Source of the DNA: Homarus americanus
Taxonomy: Eukaryota > Arthropoda > Malacostraca > Decapoda > Nephropidae
DNA length: 64,000 bases
Direction: 5' to 3'
NCBI RefSeq assembly: GCF_018991925.1
Contig: NW_024726235.1
Coordinates: forward strand, 2,972,259-3,036,258
The notes under the pieces: model-generated
Seen by the model: the letters and a program-made list of their open reading frames with translations, nothing else
Database searches by the model: none
What the model was told of the DNA's origin: nothing
Shown: positions 32,459 through 42,846 of the stretch, piece after piece
How the letters are laid out: each line of letters opens with the position of its first letter
Numbering within the stretch: position 1 is the stretch's first letter
Translations under genes and position numbers: made by a program

Positions 32459-32545
32459 CATAATCATAATGCCTCGTCCTGGTCTTATCTATTATGCTCC
32501 CTTCTCGGTCTTATCTATTATGCTCCTATAGTTATTAGTTATGAT
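32459..32545. repeat. ~25-bp tandem repeat
   Basis: GGTCTTATCTATTATGCTCC occurs twice cleanly (32482-32526), with decayed copies on both sides. Confidence 0.75.
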
Positions 32546-32619
32546 GCTCGGTGTATGCATTAAGACGCCTCATGTACCCTGTCTCCCGTCATTATTGTGT
32601 CTCCGCTTGCTACCTGGCT

Positions 32620-32755
32620 GTCCTCTTCCTCCTCCCCCTCCTCCTCTTCTTCTTCTTCCTCCTCCTCCTCCTCTCCTTCTTCCTCCCTTGTCAGCCCTCG
32701 ACCTTCCCCCTTGTCAGCCTCGACTTTCCCCCTTGTCAGCCTCGACCAAGCCAAC
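32620..32755 (+). repeat. pyrimidine tract and 22-bp triplication
   Basis: (TCC/TTC)n to 32690, then three copies of CCCTTGTCAGCCTCGACTTT-type units. Confidence 0.85.
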
Positions 32756-32866
32756 TAGTCGACCTCCTCCCTTCAGTCAGCTGGGAATACAACTGAGGAA
32801 TACTTTTTTGTTAAGCACCTACAGAACATTTATTTTTTGTCTTTATTCGACGTGAGGAATGAACAG

Positions 32867-32932
32867 TAGGTGGGTGGGTGGGTGGGTACGTGGGTGCATG
32901 GGTGGGTGGGTGGGTGGGTGGGTGCAAAAGCA
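32867..32932 (+). repeat. (GGGT)n block, strong G-quadruplex candidate
   Basis: Two runs of GGGTGGGTGGGTGGG separated by ACGTGGGTGCAT. Four or more GGG blocks with single-base loops form the most stable class of G-quadruplex. Confidence 0.93.
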
Positions 32933-33249
32933 GTAAGCATCAGAGAAAAGGTTAAGGTCTTGTACACCATCGCGTTATTCAAGCACACGTAAGAAAAAAA
33001 AAGATAAAAAGAGAGAAAACAGAATACAAAATGTTCAGGTAAAGGTCAAGTGTAAACTCGCCTCGCCTTGCCTCGCCTCCCCTCAGAGTGAAATTCTTGA
33101 AGGCGAGGCGGCGAACCTGACTTATCTTGACCACTGAGACAAAGGCTGGAGCAAGTGCCTTAAAAACTGCAGAATAAAGAAGAGACTTGAAACACGTGTG
33201 CGGTTGATGACGCAGATTAAAGAGCACCCACCCTCCGGAACTAGGCCAT
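32933..33249. other. unassigned sequence
   Basis: Includes a short CGCCTTGCCT pentamer cluster at 33058-33080 but no supported gene. Confidence 0.5.
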
Positions 33250-33589
33250 GGGAGGTGCTAGTGGCCTTTAGAAGTGGCCACAGTAACCATGGAGGTCCTA
33301 TTTGGTCTTGGGAGATGTACATTGTCCTTAGGAGGTGCAAATGACCGTAAGGATGCCAGAAACCTCCGGGAGTTGAGAGTGTCCTACGGGTGGTGAGTGT
33401 CCTTTGGTAGGCTGAGTGTCCTACGGGTGGTGAGTGTCCTTTGGTAGGCTGAGTGTCCTGCGGGAGGTATGAGTGTCCTCCAAGGGTGAGCGTCCTCTGA
33501 AAGGTGCAAATTATTTTAAGGAGGTGAGTGAGTCCTCTGGGAGGTTGAAGTGTCCTCCAGCAAGTGCAGGTGGCTTGTGGGAGGTTAAG
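33250..33589. repeat. ~20-bp minisatellite with decayed flanks
   Basis: About 17 units of GGTGAGTGTCCTTTGGGA type. The central units (33369-33465) are clean and arranged as alternating CTACGGGT and TTTGGTA pairs. Outer units are increasingly mutated. The 231-codon minus-strand frame (33122-33817) is carried by this array and the next one. Confidence 0.82.
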
Positions 33590-33731
33590 TACCCCCCCCC
33601 CCCACCCCGCTAGTGCAATATACGCAGGTTCCTCCAGGATATAGCCCCTGTTACACACACGCCCATTCTTTGCATTAACAATATACTTATCGAACAACCA
33701 ACACTTAACAACACACGCCGGAAAACGCCCT

Positions 33732-33832
33732 GCAAAATATCGCCCCAAAATATTGCCCCAAATATCGACAAAATATCGCCCCAAATATCGACAAAATATC
33801 GCCCAAAATATCGACAATATATTGCCCCAAAA
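33732..33832. repeat. AATATCGCCCC / AATATCGACA array
   Basis: Eight or nine AATATYG units of 10-13 bp, mostly alternating between CCCC and ACA spacers. Confidence 0.88.
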
Positions 33833-33957
33833 ATGTAAAATTATGCATATAAAATAAAAACAAAAATGGTGATGTCGGGGGAAAAAGAGTATTTGTATAA
33901 CGAGGTAAAAGAGTAATACTGTTTATATAATGTCAGGCAGAGTTTTTACCCTGAGTT

Positions 33958-34053
33958 TGTGGTGGTTGTGATGATGTTGTCTAGGTCAGTTGTTTGTTGT
34001 GATACTCTTGTTGTTGGATGTTGTGAGGGTTTTGTTGTTGTTGTTTATTGTAA
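33958..34053. repeat. GTT-rich degenerate array
   Basis: TTGTTGTGATG-like words with a pure (TTG)n at 34031-34046. Confidence 0.6.
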
Positions 34054-34080
34054 ATCTTTGTGGGGTGAAAATGTGGGATG

Positions 34081-34096
34081 ACACACACACACACGC

Positions 34097-34135
<39 letters not shown>
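34081..34135. repeat. (CA)n microsatellite
   Basis: About 27 CA units with two GCA interruptions. Confidence 0.96.
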
Positions 34136-34139
<4 letters not shown>

Positions 34140-34505
34140 CAGGAAGCTCATAAAATCTGAAATAATCCTTCACTTTATAATTCAGATTATTTCTTCCGAT
34201 TTGCTGAGCTAATCTGGGCTTTATGATACAAAGTCCTTTTAAAAGAGACTCTCACAGCACTAGCTATAAACGACCAGGTTTTGGCCTTTGTGTTTTTTTT
34301 TGGGTTCATTAGAATAGACAAAAAAAAACTCCCTGTGAAATTAACTCGAAAAAATGGTTTAACATTGAAGTTGAAATTGGTCTAACATAATTAAAACTGA
34401 AAAAAGTGTTTACAAGTGGAGGCCAGGTGGGCTGATGCTGAAGTTTGGGCTCTACCTGGCTTAGTTAAGGGAAAGAGCCATGCTGGTCAATCACTACCAC
34501 CTGAT

Positions 34506-34506
<1 letters not shown>
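34136..34506. other. unassigned sequence
   Basis: AT-rich with homopolymer runs; nothing supported. Confidence 0.5.

Positions 34507-34543
<37 letters not shown>
34507..34543. repeat. (CT)n microsatellite
   Basis: 18 perfect CT units. Confidence 0.97.
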
Positions 34544-34546
<3 letters not shown>

Positions 34547-34595
34547 GTGCCCTATTACTTCCTTTCCCCATTTTCTTTTAAACAGTTTTTATCTC

Positions 34596-34676
34596 ATTCC
34601 CCTCCCTCCTTCCTTCCTCCCTCCTTTCCTCCCTCCCTTCTTTCCTTCCTTCCTCCCTCCTTTCCTCCCTCCCTCA
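34596..34676 (+). repeat. (CCTT)n/(CCCT)n array
   Basis: Mixed CCTT and CCCT tetranucleotides; a block of about 35 bp is repeated twice. Confidence 0.88.
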
Positions 34677-34799
34677 GCTTGGAGTGCCCTTAGGGAGAGC
34701 CACGCCCCTAGTGAGTCAGGTTCCCCGACAGTGTTATTGTTACGGGGTACACGGCAGCTGAGGGGCTAACACGGTCCCCATCTACGTGCTAGGAATATA

Positions 34800-35240
34800 G
34801 GTGAAGGAGAGAAGGAAGGAAGGTAAGTAAAGAGAAGAGAGGGGGAAGGAGGAGAGATTGGTGGATAGGGAAGGGGGAGAGAAAAGGGAGTGGTGGAAAA
34901 GGAGAGAGAGGATAGAGAGGAAGAGTGGACAAGTAGGGGTGGAGAAGGGAGTGAGAGAGAGAAGGTAGAGAGAAAAGATGAAGGAAATAGAGAGAAAGGA
35001 GAGAGGAGAGAAGAAAGGAAAGAAGGGAGAAAGGCTGGAAAATAGCAAGGGAAATAATGCATCGTAATTCTTTAGGAGGAAAAATAAGAGTGGGAAGGAG
35101 AGAGGTAGGGAAAATAAAGGATAGGGTACAAATAGAGTGAGGCGGAAGAAGTAGGGGATATGAAGGAGGGAAGGGGGGGGTTGTGAAGGAGGGAGGAAGG
35201 AAGGTTGTGACGGGAGAAGAAAATCGGATTATAAGGGGAG
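34800..35240 (+). repeat. long polypurine region
   Basis: More than 400 bp dominated by GGAGAGA, AAGGGA and GAAGG words without a fixed unit. Potential triplex-forming DNA. Confidence 0.85.
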
Positions 35241-35274
35241 AATATTTAGTTGTCGGAGGCAGGGTGTGATAGAT

Positions 35275-35375
35275 CAGGTCAAGACAAGTCAGGGCAGGGG
35301 AAGACAGGGCAGGGTAGGGAAGGGTAGGGCATGGTAGGAAAGGGCATGACAGGGTAGGCTAAGGAGGGAAAGTAG
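35275..35375. repeat. GGGCAGGGTAGGG degenerate array
   Basis: Five-base AGGGC, AGGGT and AGGGA words in loose tandem; repeated GGG blocks give G-quadruplex potential. Confidence 0.7.
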
Positions 35376-35435
35376 TATCGGTGAATGCCAAGAGACATGA
35401 CAGGTGAGTCAGTTGCACCTGCCATATACGTACGT

Positions 35436-35436
<1 letters not shown>

Positions 35437-35506
<70 letters not shown>

Positions 35507-35558
35507 AGGCAATTTGGAATACATTTATGGAACTAGGCACTTTAATTTATGTTCCCCA

Positions 35559-35620
<62 letters not shown>

Positions 35621-35755
35621 ACAGCACACACACGCACATACACCTCACACACACACACACACACACAGACACACACACACACACACACACACACAACATT
35701 TACACACACACACACACACGCACACACACACACACACACACACGCACACCTTTTA
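35437..35755. repeat. inverted (GT)n / (CA)n pair
   Basis: About 32 GT units (35437-35500), a 60-nt spacer, then about 185 bp of CA (35562-35748) broken by GCA, TCA and TTTACA. The arms could pair into a long hairpin. Confidence 0.95.
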
Positions 35756-36029
35756 ACTCTCGTGGCAGTCTGGAAAGGAAGATAACCTAACCTCAAAGCA
35801 ATTAAGAGGTCAGGAATTCTTCAACCTCCAGAAGACCTGACCTCTCAAGCATAGAGCAACATTTAACTAAACCATCATAGAAATAACCTTTTTTGTCTGG
35901 ATAATTATTTTGTTATTATTGTGTTAATATTTATCATGTAAACAAGAGTGATAAGAGATTTTGTCATTGGCTAAGTTGAGTCGCACAGGGGAGAAGAAAT
36001 TTATCACACGTTAAGAACATCCCTCACAC

Positions 36030-36210
36030 GCTCCCTCCTTCTCCTCCTATTTCTTCTCTTCCTTCTTCCTTTTGCTCTTTCCCCTCACTCTTCCTTCTTC
36101 TCTCCTACTTCCTCCTCCTCCCCCTCCTCCTCCCCCTCCTTCTCCTCCCTCTCCTTGTTCTTCCTCGCACTCCCTCCTCCTTCTACTCTCCTCCTCCTCC
36201 TCGTCGACCC
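36030..36210 (+). repeat. polypyrimidine region with (CCT)n
   Basis: CTTCTTCCT and CTCCTCCCC words; nearly pure C/T. Confidence 0.83.
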
Positions 36211-36457
36211 GATTTACTTGTGCACCTCTTATGATACCCAAGAGCCTTATTAGTGTGGCCTGGCATTATACTCCCCTCACCTTCATAACTTGCGTCACCT
36301 TTACGTTATGGCTTGACGACATGTTGGCGGTAGGGTCGGCTTCTGGGTTCTGTTCTTCACTCTTGTGTTGATGGTGTCTGAGTGTTCGTCTCTCTTCGTC
36401 GTATTGTTATTTTTCATCCTATTGGTCTTTTGAGTTAGCGTCTGTGGTTAGATTAAG

Positions 36458-36460
<3 letters not shown>

Positions 36461-36528
<68 letters not shown>
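36461..36528. repeat. (CT)n microsatellite
   Basis: 34 perfect CT units. Confidence 0.97.
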
Positions 36529-36532
<4 letters not shown>

Positions 36533-36706
36533 TCATTTTCACCTTCGCGTTTATTTTTTGTATTTTTTTTCTTCCCTTTTTGGAGGTGTTCCAGCCGCCG
36601 GGAGACAGGTGGGGTGTAGCGTGACGTCACCAAGCTGCAGGTGCATCCATCTTCACCTGAGGGTGTGTCATATGGGCCGGAGGTTACTCACACCTGTTAG
36701 CTGACT

Positions 36707-36708
<2 letters not shown>

Positions 36709-36772
<64 letters not shown>
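36709..36772. repeat. (CT)n microsatellite at LINE boundary
   Basis: 32 CT units ending 15 bp before the recognisable LINE coding sequence. They stand where the upstream part of the LINE reading frame should be. With the first (CT)n they bracket a 180-bp unique segment containing TGACGTCA (36622). Confidence 0.95.
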
Positions 36773-36775
<3 letters not shown>

Positions 36776-36787
36776 CATCTCTTTCAG

Positions 36788-37402
36788 GACACAATCATTC
36801 TGCCAAATTCTAAAATAGATATGCTAGGTCTCACCATTTCCTCTAATATGTCATGGAAGCCACACATCCACAACATTGCTAAAGCTGCCTCCCGAAAGCT
36901 GGGAATGCTGTTCAGATGCCGTAGCTACTTCACTCCTGAGCAGTTGCTTCAAATATATAAGGGATTCATTCATCCTAACTTGGAGTACTGCTCTCATATC
37001 TGGGGTGGCTCTTCTTCTGCCCAACTGTTAGATAGGGTGGAATCAAAGGCATTTCGTCTTATTAACTCTCCTCCTTTAGTTGATAATCTTTCTTCCCTTT
37101 CTCTTCGCCGCAATGTTGCTTCACTCTCTCTCTCTTACAGGTACTTTAACGGGCAATGATCGGTGGATTTGGCATCCTGTGTACCGCCGGCAAGGCCGTG
37201 GGCTCGTAGCACTCGTCTTGCCCGCGGTGCCCACCATTTCTCTGTGGATGTCGGTCACACTAGAATAAACCGTTATGATACATCCTCCTTTCCTCACACA
37301 GCCAAACTGTGGAATGCTCTGCCTTCTTCCGTGTTTCCATACTCATACAATCTGTCTCACTTTAAAAAGATGGTTTTCCGGCATCTTCGTGGTGTAGATT
37401 AA
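36788..37402 (+). pseudogene. non-LTR retrotransposon (Jockey-like LINE) ORF2 C-terminal remnant
   Basis: In a live element the ORF2 protein supplies endonuclease and reverse transcriptase for target-primed copying. Here 204 codons remain, covering only the end of the RT region and the C-terminal tail. Visible landmarks are MLGLTISSNMSWKPHI (residues 12-27), HPNLEYCSHIWGG (62-74), a DRVESKAFRLIN helix (82-93) and LWNALPSSVF (174-183). The catalytic RT palm, endonuclease and any ORF1 are absent: a (CT)n tract sits directly upstream, typical of 5' truncation. TGA at codon 124 (37157-37159) interrupts an otherwise open frame without any frameshift; the frame then continues to TAA at 37400-37402. 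The copy is therefore dead. The Jockey-like label comes from the motif style; a related clade such as RTE or CR1 is not excluded. Confidence 0.85.
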
Positions 37403-37766
37403 TATAATCCTTTTCTTTTCTATTTTCAATTTGTTTACTCTTATTTTTTCGCCCCCTAGGCCCCGCTGCCTCCTCTTCCTTCTCTCTCCGTGCTTGTCTC
37501 TATCCCTCTCACTCCTCCTTTACCCTTTACTCTCCTTACCTCCCCCTCTCTCTCTCGCCTTGTACCTGCCGTGAATAATCAGTACGTGAGAGGTAGATAT
37601 TGTAGACACATGAGAGTGAGAACAGACAGAGAGTCACTCAGGTGTGGTCGTGTGGGAAGTCTTGGCTCGGGCGGTAATTAAAGAGAGCCCCCCCCTCCCC
37701 CCCACACCCCCCAGGTTGTACCGTGACGCACTCCACACCGTGAGCATCTTCTCTTCCCCAGTTGCT
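37403..37766. other. sequence downstream of the LINE, pyrimidine-rich
   Basis: T/C-rich to about 37560, possibly the LINE 3' UTR, with no poly(A) or obvious tail. The C-run at 37688-37710 and the rest are unassigned. Confidence 0.4.
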
Positions 37767-37868
37767 TTGGCAGTGATTCACGGTGCCAGTGATACGTGTC
37801 TTGGCAGTGATTCCCGGTGTCATTAACACCTTGTGCCTGTGATTCCAAGTGCCTGTAATTCCGTGTCA
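37767..37868. repeat. ~16-bp minisatellite
   Basis: Six copies of TGGCAGTGATTCACGG type, for example TGCCAGTGATACGTGT and TGCCTGTGATTCCAAG. Confidence 0.78.
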
Positions 37869-38186
37869 GAACTACATTATATCGCCTGTATGCAATATTG
37901 CTTTCATGCAGTACTGTATCCCTGACTGTAATCTGTTACATTTGCTTGTATTTATAGTTTGCTTGAAGGTACTGTTATTTTTGCATACGTGTGGTGTTTA
38001 CTTAAATTTAATGGCGTTTCACTGTTTACAATGGGGTTTGCTTATATATAACAAAATAGATTGTTTGCTAAATCCTAATATTTTGGGGACACATTAAATT
38101 GTTTACGTGTTTGTAATGTTATTTGCTTGATGCATAATTTGTGATATTATTTTCTTGCACCTGATAATGTTATGTGTACTAATTTG

Positions 38187-38190
<4 letters not shown>
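37869..38190. other. AT-rich sequence with faint repeats
   Basis: The word TTTGCTTG/TTTGCTTA recurs at about 37937, 37957, 38036 and 38131, and GTTTACNT at 37995, 38024 and 38100. This suggests an extremely decayed array, but no unit can be defined. Confidence 0.35.

Positions 38191-38232
<42 letters not shown>
38191..38232. repeat. (CA)n microsatellite
   Basis: 21 perfect CA units. Confidence 0.97.
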
Positions 38233-38234
<2 letters not shown>

Positions 38235-38848
38235 CTGTACAGTACATGTTCATAAATATTCTCACTAGTGCCTGTGAAGTTAACGACCAAATTTTACTAT
38301 TCACTGTGGCTACATTATTTTTTCCGCTCCAGTTTTATGGTAGTTGTTGGCGAGGCTGTTGTATATGTTGAATGTTTGTCGGTCGTGTATTTGGTGAATG
38401 TATTATGTTAGATGTACAGTACAGGTGTTGGATTACTCATTACGTTGTCCAGAGGTTCGTTTATAGCTGATACATAATGTTACAACGAACTGTATTTGTT
38501 TTTTTCTGAGGGTAATTTACTTTTGTCAATAATACATCACGTGGGTATAAACATTGACTTTTGTGTAAAAAATATAATGTGTTTGTTTTTATTCCCGTTA
38601 ACAGAGGTCAGGAATGTTTAATGTGTTTACGTCTTCTGTCCTGGTGTCTGTCTGTTGGGGGTAATAAAGGCATTGAGTACAGTGATGGCCACAATACCTT
38701 CACATGTATACAGTCGAAGTCCTAAAGTTCACTCCCTCCCAAACTGAAGCAGCAAAAACCCCAAAGGAGACACAACAACACACCACATGACAGTCAGGAT
38801 AAGTCAGTACGGAGACTCATTACCGTGACTCAGTTTTACCAGGAGAGC
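38233..38848. other. unassigned sequence
   Basis: T/G-rich then normal complexity; no supported feature. Confidence 0.5.
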
Positions 38849-39350
38849 GAGTGAGTGTCCTACAGGTGTGTGAGTGTCCTACAGGTGTGTGAGTGTACTA
38901 CAGGTGTGTGAGTGTACTACAGGTGTGTGAGTGTACTACAGGTGTGTGAGTGTACTACAGGTGTGTGAGTGTACTACAGATGTGTGAGTGTACTACAGAT
39001 GTGTTAGTGTACTACAGGTGTGTTAGTGTACTACAGGTGTGTGAGTGTCCTACAGGTGTGTGAGTGTCCTACAGATGTGTGAGTGTCCTACAGGTGTGTG
39101 AGTGTACTACAGGTGTGTGAGTGTACTACAGGTGTGTGAGTGTCCTACTACAGGTGTGTGAGTGTACTACAGGTGTGTGAGTGTACTACAGGTGTGTGGA
39201 GTACCAGGTGTGATGTGTGAGCGTCCTACAGATGTGTGAGCGTCCTACAGATGTGTGAGCGTCCTACAGATGTGTGAGCGTCCTACAGATGTGTGAGCGT
39301 CCTACAGATGTGTGAGCGTCCTACAGATGTGTGAGCGTCTTACAGGTGTT
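38849..39350. repeat. 19-bp minisatellite with three variant zones
   Basis: About 26 copies of GTGTGAGTGTACTACAGGT. Units with TCCTACAGGT, TACTACAGGT/GAT and GCGTCCTACAGAT occur in blocks. The last seven units (39215-39345) all carry GAGCGTCCTACAGAT, a locally spread variant. Confidence 0.96.
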
Positions 39351-39790
39351 GAGGACGCAAAATAGTTTCGACGAGTTGTTGATTTTATGTCGGGACAAGC
39401 TACATATGCTGAGGAGCGACACTATGTTTACAGGATGAGGGATGAAGAGTCTTGCTGCCTCGTGATGAATGTTGTTAGGTGGGGGGGATTTATGGTGGCT
39501 TAAATTATATTGCTTTTGTTTTAACCCCTTGAGGATGATGCCAACCCCCCTCCCCCCCCCCGAGTAGTGAGTTAGGCTACCGAGGAACATATCTTTTAAC
39601 CCCCTTGAGGACGATGACATGTTTCTCGGGAACACTACAAAGGAACACGGAACACTACATTATAGAATATATCTTGTGAGGAACAGTATACGTGTAGTGA
39701 ACATGTCTTGTGAAGAGTATAATATTTGACTGTGTTTAGTTTTCCCATTTTCTCTTAACAATTGGGTTATTTTGACGGCTAGGTGGGGTG
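39351..39790. other. unassigned sequence with AACCCCTTGAGG words
   Basis: TTAACCCCTTGAGGATGATG (about 39521) and TAACCCCCTTGAGGACGATG (about 39597) form a ~75-bp spaced pair. The rest is complex and unassigned. Confidence 0.5.
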
Positions 39791-40149
39791 GCAGTCGTGT
39801 AGTGTCGTCGTGTGGTAGGTGTAGTCGTGTAGTATAGTGTCGTCGTGTGGTAGGTGTAGTCGTGTAGTATAGTGTCGTCGTGTGGTAGGTGTAGTCGTGT
39901 AGTATAGTGTCGTCGTGTGGTAGGTGTAGTCGTGTAGTATAGTGTTTGCCGTGTGGTAGGTGTAGCCGTGTATAGTGTCGTCGTGTGGTAGGTGTAGTCG
40001 GTAGTATAGTGTCGTCGTGTGGTAGGTGTACGTAGTATAGTGTCGTCGTGGTAGGTGTAGTCGTGCAGTATAGTGTCGCCGTGTGGTAGGTGTAGTCGTG
40101 TAGTATAGTGTCGTCGTTTGGTAGGTGTAGTATAGTGTCGTCGTGTCGT
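39791..40149. repeat. 35-bp minisatellite
   Basis: About ten copies of GTAGTATAGTGTCGTCGTGT followed by GGTAGGTGTAGTCGT. The left units are clean; later units have several short deletions. Confidence 0.95.
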
Positions 40150-40230
40150 GGGTAACCTATTCCAACGTTGCCAACAATTTTAGCGGTGTTAATATGCTGC
40201 TCCGGTTGACTGGAGAATACTCATAATATG

Positions 40231-40232
40231 AT

Positions 40233-40263
<31 letters not shown>

Positions 40264-40266
40264 CTC
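40231..40266. repeat. (CT)n microsatellite
   Basis: About 17 CT units with one GCT break. Confidence 0.95.
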
Positions 40267-40356
40267 GTGTTTATCTTGCTCAAGGCAGTCAAACTTAACG
40301 AAGCCTTGAGGGTGATGGACCGACCTGGCAGCCCAAGCATTGTCTGACACAAGACT

Positions 40357-40602
40357 TTAACACGACTTGACTACACGGCGGCTACACGGATTTGACTACT
40401 CGACGCCTACACGGATTTGACTACACGACGCCTACACGGATTTGACTACACGGCGGCTACACGGATTTGACTACACGACGCTTACACGAATTTGACTACA
40501 CGACGGCTACACAGATTTGACTACACGACGCCTACACGGATTTGACTACACGACGCCTACACGGAATTGACTACACAGCGGCTACACGGATTTGACTACA
40601 TA
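40357..40602. repeat. 25-bp minisatellite
   Basis: About ten copies of CTACACGGATTTGACTACAC plus a GACGC or GGCGG tail. The two tails are interspersed rather than blocked. Confidence 0.94.
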
Positions 40603-40772
40603 CACCTGAATGATAGCGACACAGTGCCAAATTTCACGAATTGATGAGGGCTACAGTATAACTTCTCTGTATTTCCTACGTTATGCTGTTATGCTTCGTG
40701 TATGTATTACCATTGGGAGGAGATAATGTATTTGAATCATGGTAGAGTCTGAGGATAGGTTGAGCATCATTG

Positions 40773-40807
40773 TGGTTAGGTTAGGTTAGGTTAGGTTAGG
40801 TTAGGTA
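40773..40807 (+). repeat. TTAGG block
   Basis: About seven perfect GGTTA units. Confidence 0.92.
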
Positions 40808-40830
40808 GACTGTTGGATGTGAGATGTTTA

Positions 40831-40833
<3 letters not shown>

Positions 40834-40868
<35 letters not shown>
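40834..40868. repeat. (GA)n microsatellite
   Basis: 17 perfect GA units. Confidence 0.96.
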
Positions 40869-40874
<6 letters not shown>

Positions 40875-40893
40875 TGACGATTTAATTTTTCTC

Positions 40894-41550
40894 TCCTCCT
40901 CCTCCTCCTCCTCCTCCTCCTCCTCTACCCTCTTCTTCTCTTCATCCTCCTCTTCCTATACCACCACCTCCTCCTCTTTCTCTCTCTCTTATAACCCCTT
41001 CTCTTCCTCCTGCTCTTCTTACCCCCCTTTTATTTTTCCTCCTCCTCCTCCTACTCTTACCCTCCCTTTTATTCTCCCTCCTCCTCCTCATCCTCTTACT
41101 CCCCCTTTTATTCTTCCTCTTCCTCCTCCTCCTCCACCATCTGCCAGTTCTCAGGTCATGTTAGCATTAGTCTTCCTGACAACCGTGGAAACATTAACCT
41201 CTGTTCCTTTCTTTTCTTTTTATATTCATTTCCCTTCTTTCTCTCTTTCTCTTTCTCTCTCATTCCTTTCTTTTGTCCTCTCACCCCTTTGTCGTCATCC
41301 TCATTTTTCTCTCTCTTTCCCTCTTCCCCTTCTTCTCCCTTCTTTCCCTTCCTTCTCTTCTTCCTTCTTCCCCTATTCCTTTCTTTCTTATCCCCATCCT
41401 CTTCCTTCACTCCTTTGACAATTTCCTTTCTTCCTGTTCCTCTTATTCTCTTCTGTTTCTTTCTCTTCTCTTCTCCTGTTCTTTTGATTGTCTTCTGTTC
41501 CTCTCCTTCCTCTCCTCTGTCTTCCTATTCCTGTTGTTCTTTTTTTGTAT
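40894..41550 (+). repeat. long polypyrimidine region
   Basis: (CCT)n at 40894-40926, then a ~46-bp unit repeated three times (41020-41145: CCCTTTTATTCTTCCTCCTC plus ATCCTCTTACT). After a short complex break at 41146-41210 comes about 340 bp of TTCCTTCTC-type sequence. All long open frames here are low-complexity Ser/Phe/Leu/Pro. Confidence 0.88.
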
Positions 41551-41553
41551 TCG

Positions 41554-41622
41554 TTAGGTTAGGTTAGGTTAAGGTTAGTTTAGGTTAGGTTAGATTAGGT
41601 TCGGCTAGATTAGGTTAGGAAG
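41554..41622 (+). repeat. degenerate TTAGG block
   Basis: About 12 pentamers of TTAGG with AAGGT, TTTAGG, GATTAGG and TCGG variants; it abuts the polypyrimidine region. Confidence 0.85.
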
Positions 41623-41892
41623 TTAGTCTTATACCTAGACGGCCACCGCGCCTCCGAGAAATTAATGTAATATTCCACAAACTCTGGAAATAAATCTTTA
41701 TGCAAATGAGTGTCAATTTACTATATTCTGTAGGGCATATAAGATTATACTACATCCACTGTAAATCTTGGGTAGGTCTTATGCATATGTATATACCGTA
41801 CAGTATATGTATATGTATATGCATGTGTGTAGATGGTGTTTTTACGTTTGTGTTCTGTTATGTATATCCAGGTTTGCATGTATTAGTGCTGC

Positions 41893-41942
<50 letters not shown>
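41893..41942. repeat. (GT)n microsatellite
   Basis: 25 perfect GT units. Confidence 0.97.
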
Positions 41943-41943
<1 letters not shown>

Positions 41944-42039
41944 AGTACCTGATATTACGATATAAACTATACTTAATTTAGCGAAACTAGAACTTATGGC
42001 ATCATTTTTATCATCTAACCGCACTGCCCATCCTCTTAC

Positions 42040-42160
42040 CACCTCCCCTCCTCTCCCCTCCCCTACCCAAGCTCTTTACATAACACTTATCCTCCCCCTC
42101 TCCTACCCTCTCCCCTCTCCTACCCTCTCCCTCCCGCCCTCTCTCCCCCTTCCCCTCGAA
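42040..42160 (+). repeat. polypyrimidine tract
   Basis: CTCTCCCCT words; CCTACCCTCTCCC is repeated. Confidence 0.78.
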
Positions 42161-42414
42161 GCTAATCAACCCCAACACCTGATTTGGTTCTCTCACCTCT
42201 CCTAATAGTCATCCAGGTGTGAAGGGGTGTCTAATTTTACAGTTGGGGAAATGCAGGTGGTCGAGTTCATTACCGGCTACACTGTCTCCTTGTGTGCTTA
42301 AGGATTAGTCTTTCGTGTGATGTGTCCACTCTGTCCTTGATGAGCCTTCAGGCCTTTGAGACCCACTAATCACTTTACATTGTTAACCAAGAAATACTGC
42401 AAGGTAAATTATCC

Positions 42415-42655
42415 TCAACACAGGCTACACTTCGACAGGCTACACCTCTATAGAATACACTACTGGGCATAAATCTACTGGTTTCACCTCTACAAGCTAT
42501 AAGTTTAACAGACTACACCTCTACAGGCTAAGTTTGTTTTTCTATAGGCTACACCTTCTTACATAGGCTACATCTCTACGGGCTACAAATTTTACAGGCT
42601 ACACTCCCTTCTACGGGCTACACCTCGGCAGTCTATTTTCTACATGCTCCACCTC
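42415..42655. repeat. degenerate GGCTACACCTCTACA array
   Basis: About 12 GGCTACA or AGCTATA phrases at 14-25-bp spacing, most followed by CCTCTAC or a TTTACA variant. An old array of variable unit length. Confidence 0.65.
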
Positions 42656-42820
42656 CCAGGCCGCGTCAAAATAATGCACGGTGACAACTGCTACTGCAAG
42701 TTTTAAGGGGAGACTACAGTACTGTCCCATCCCTGCTATTACCACGTCGATCCACTCATCCATTGGCAGGTGGATGTAAGGCGTGGATGTCGAGTGGCTT
42801 TATGTAGATGGAGTATCAGT

Positions 42821-42846
42821 GGTTGGATGGATGGATGGATGGATGA
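42821..42846. repeat. (GGAT)n microsatellite
   Basis: Five to six GGAT units. Confidence 0.9.

Noticed and set aside
33122..33817. 231-codon minus-strand frame with varied composition
   Set aside because: It looks protein-like at first, but two tandem arrays (20-bp and AATATCG units) make up most of it, and no domain is seen.
39791..40149. CRISPR-like array (35-bp unit)
   Set aside because: Same reasons: contiguous identical units without spacers.
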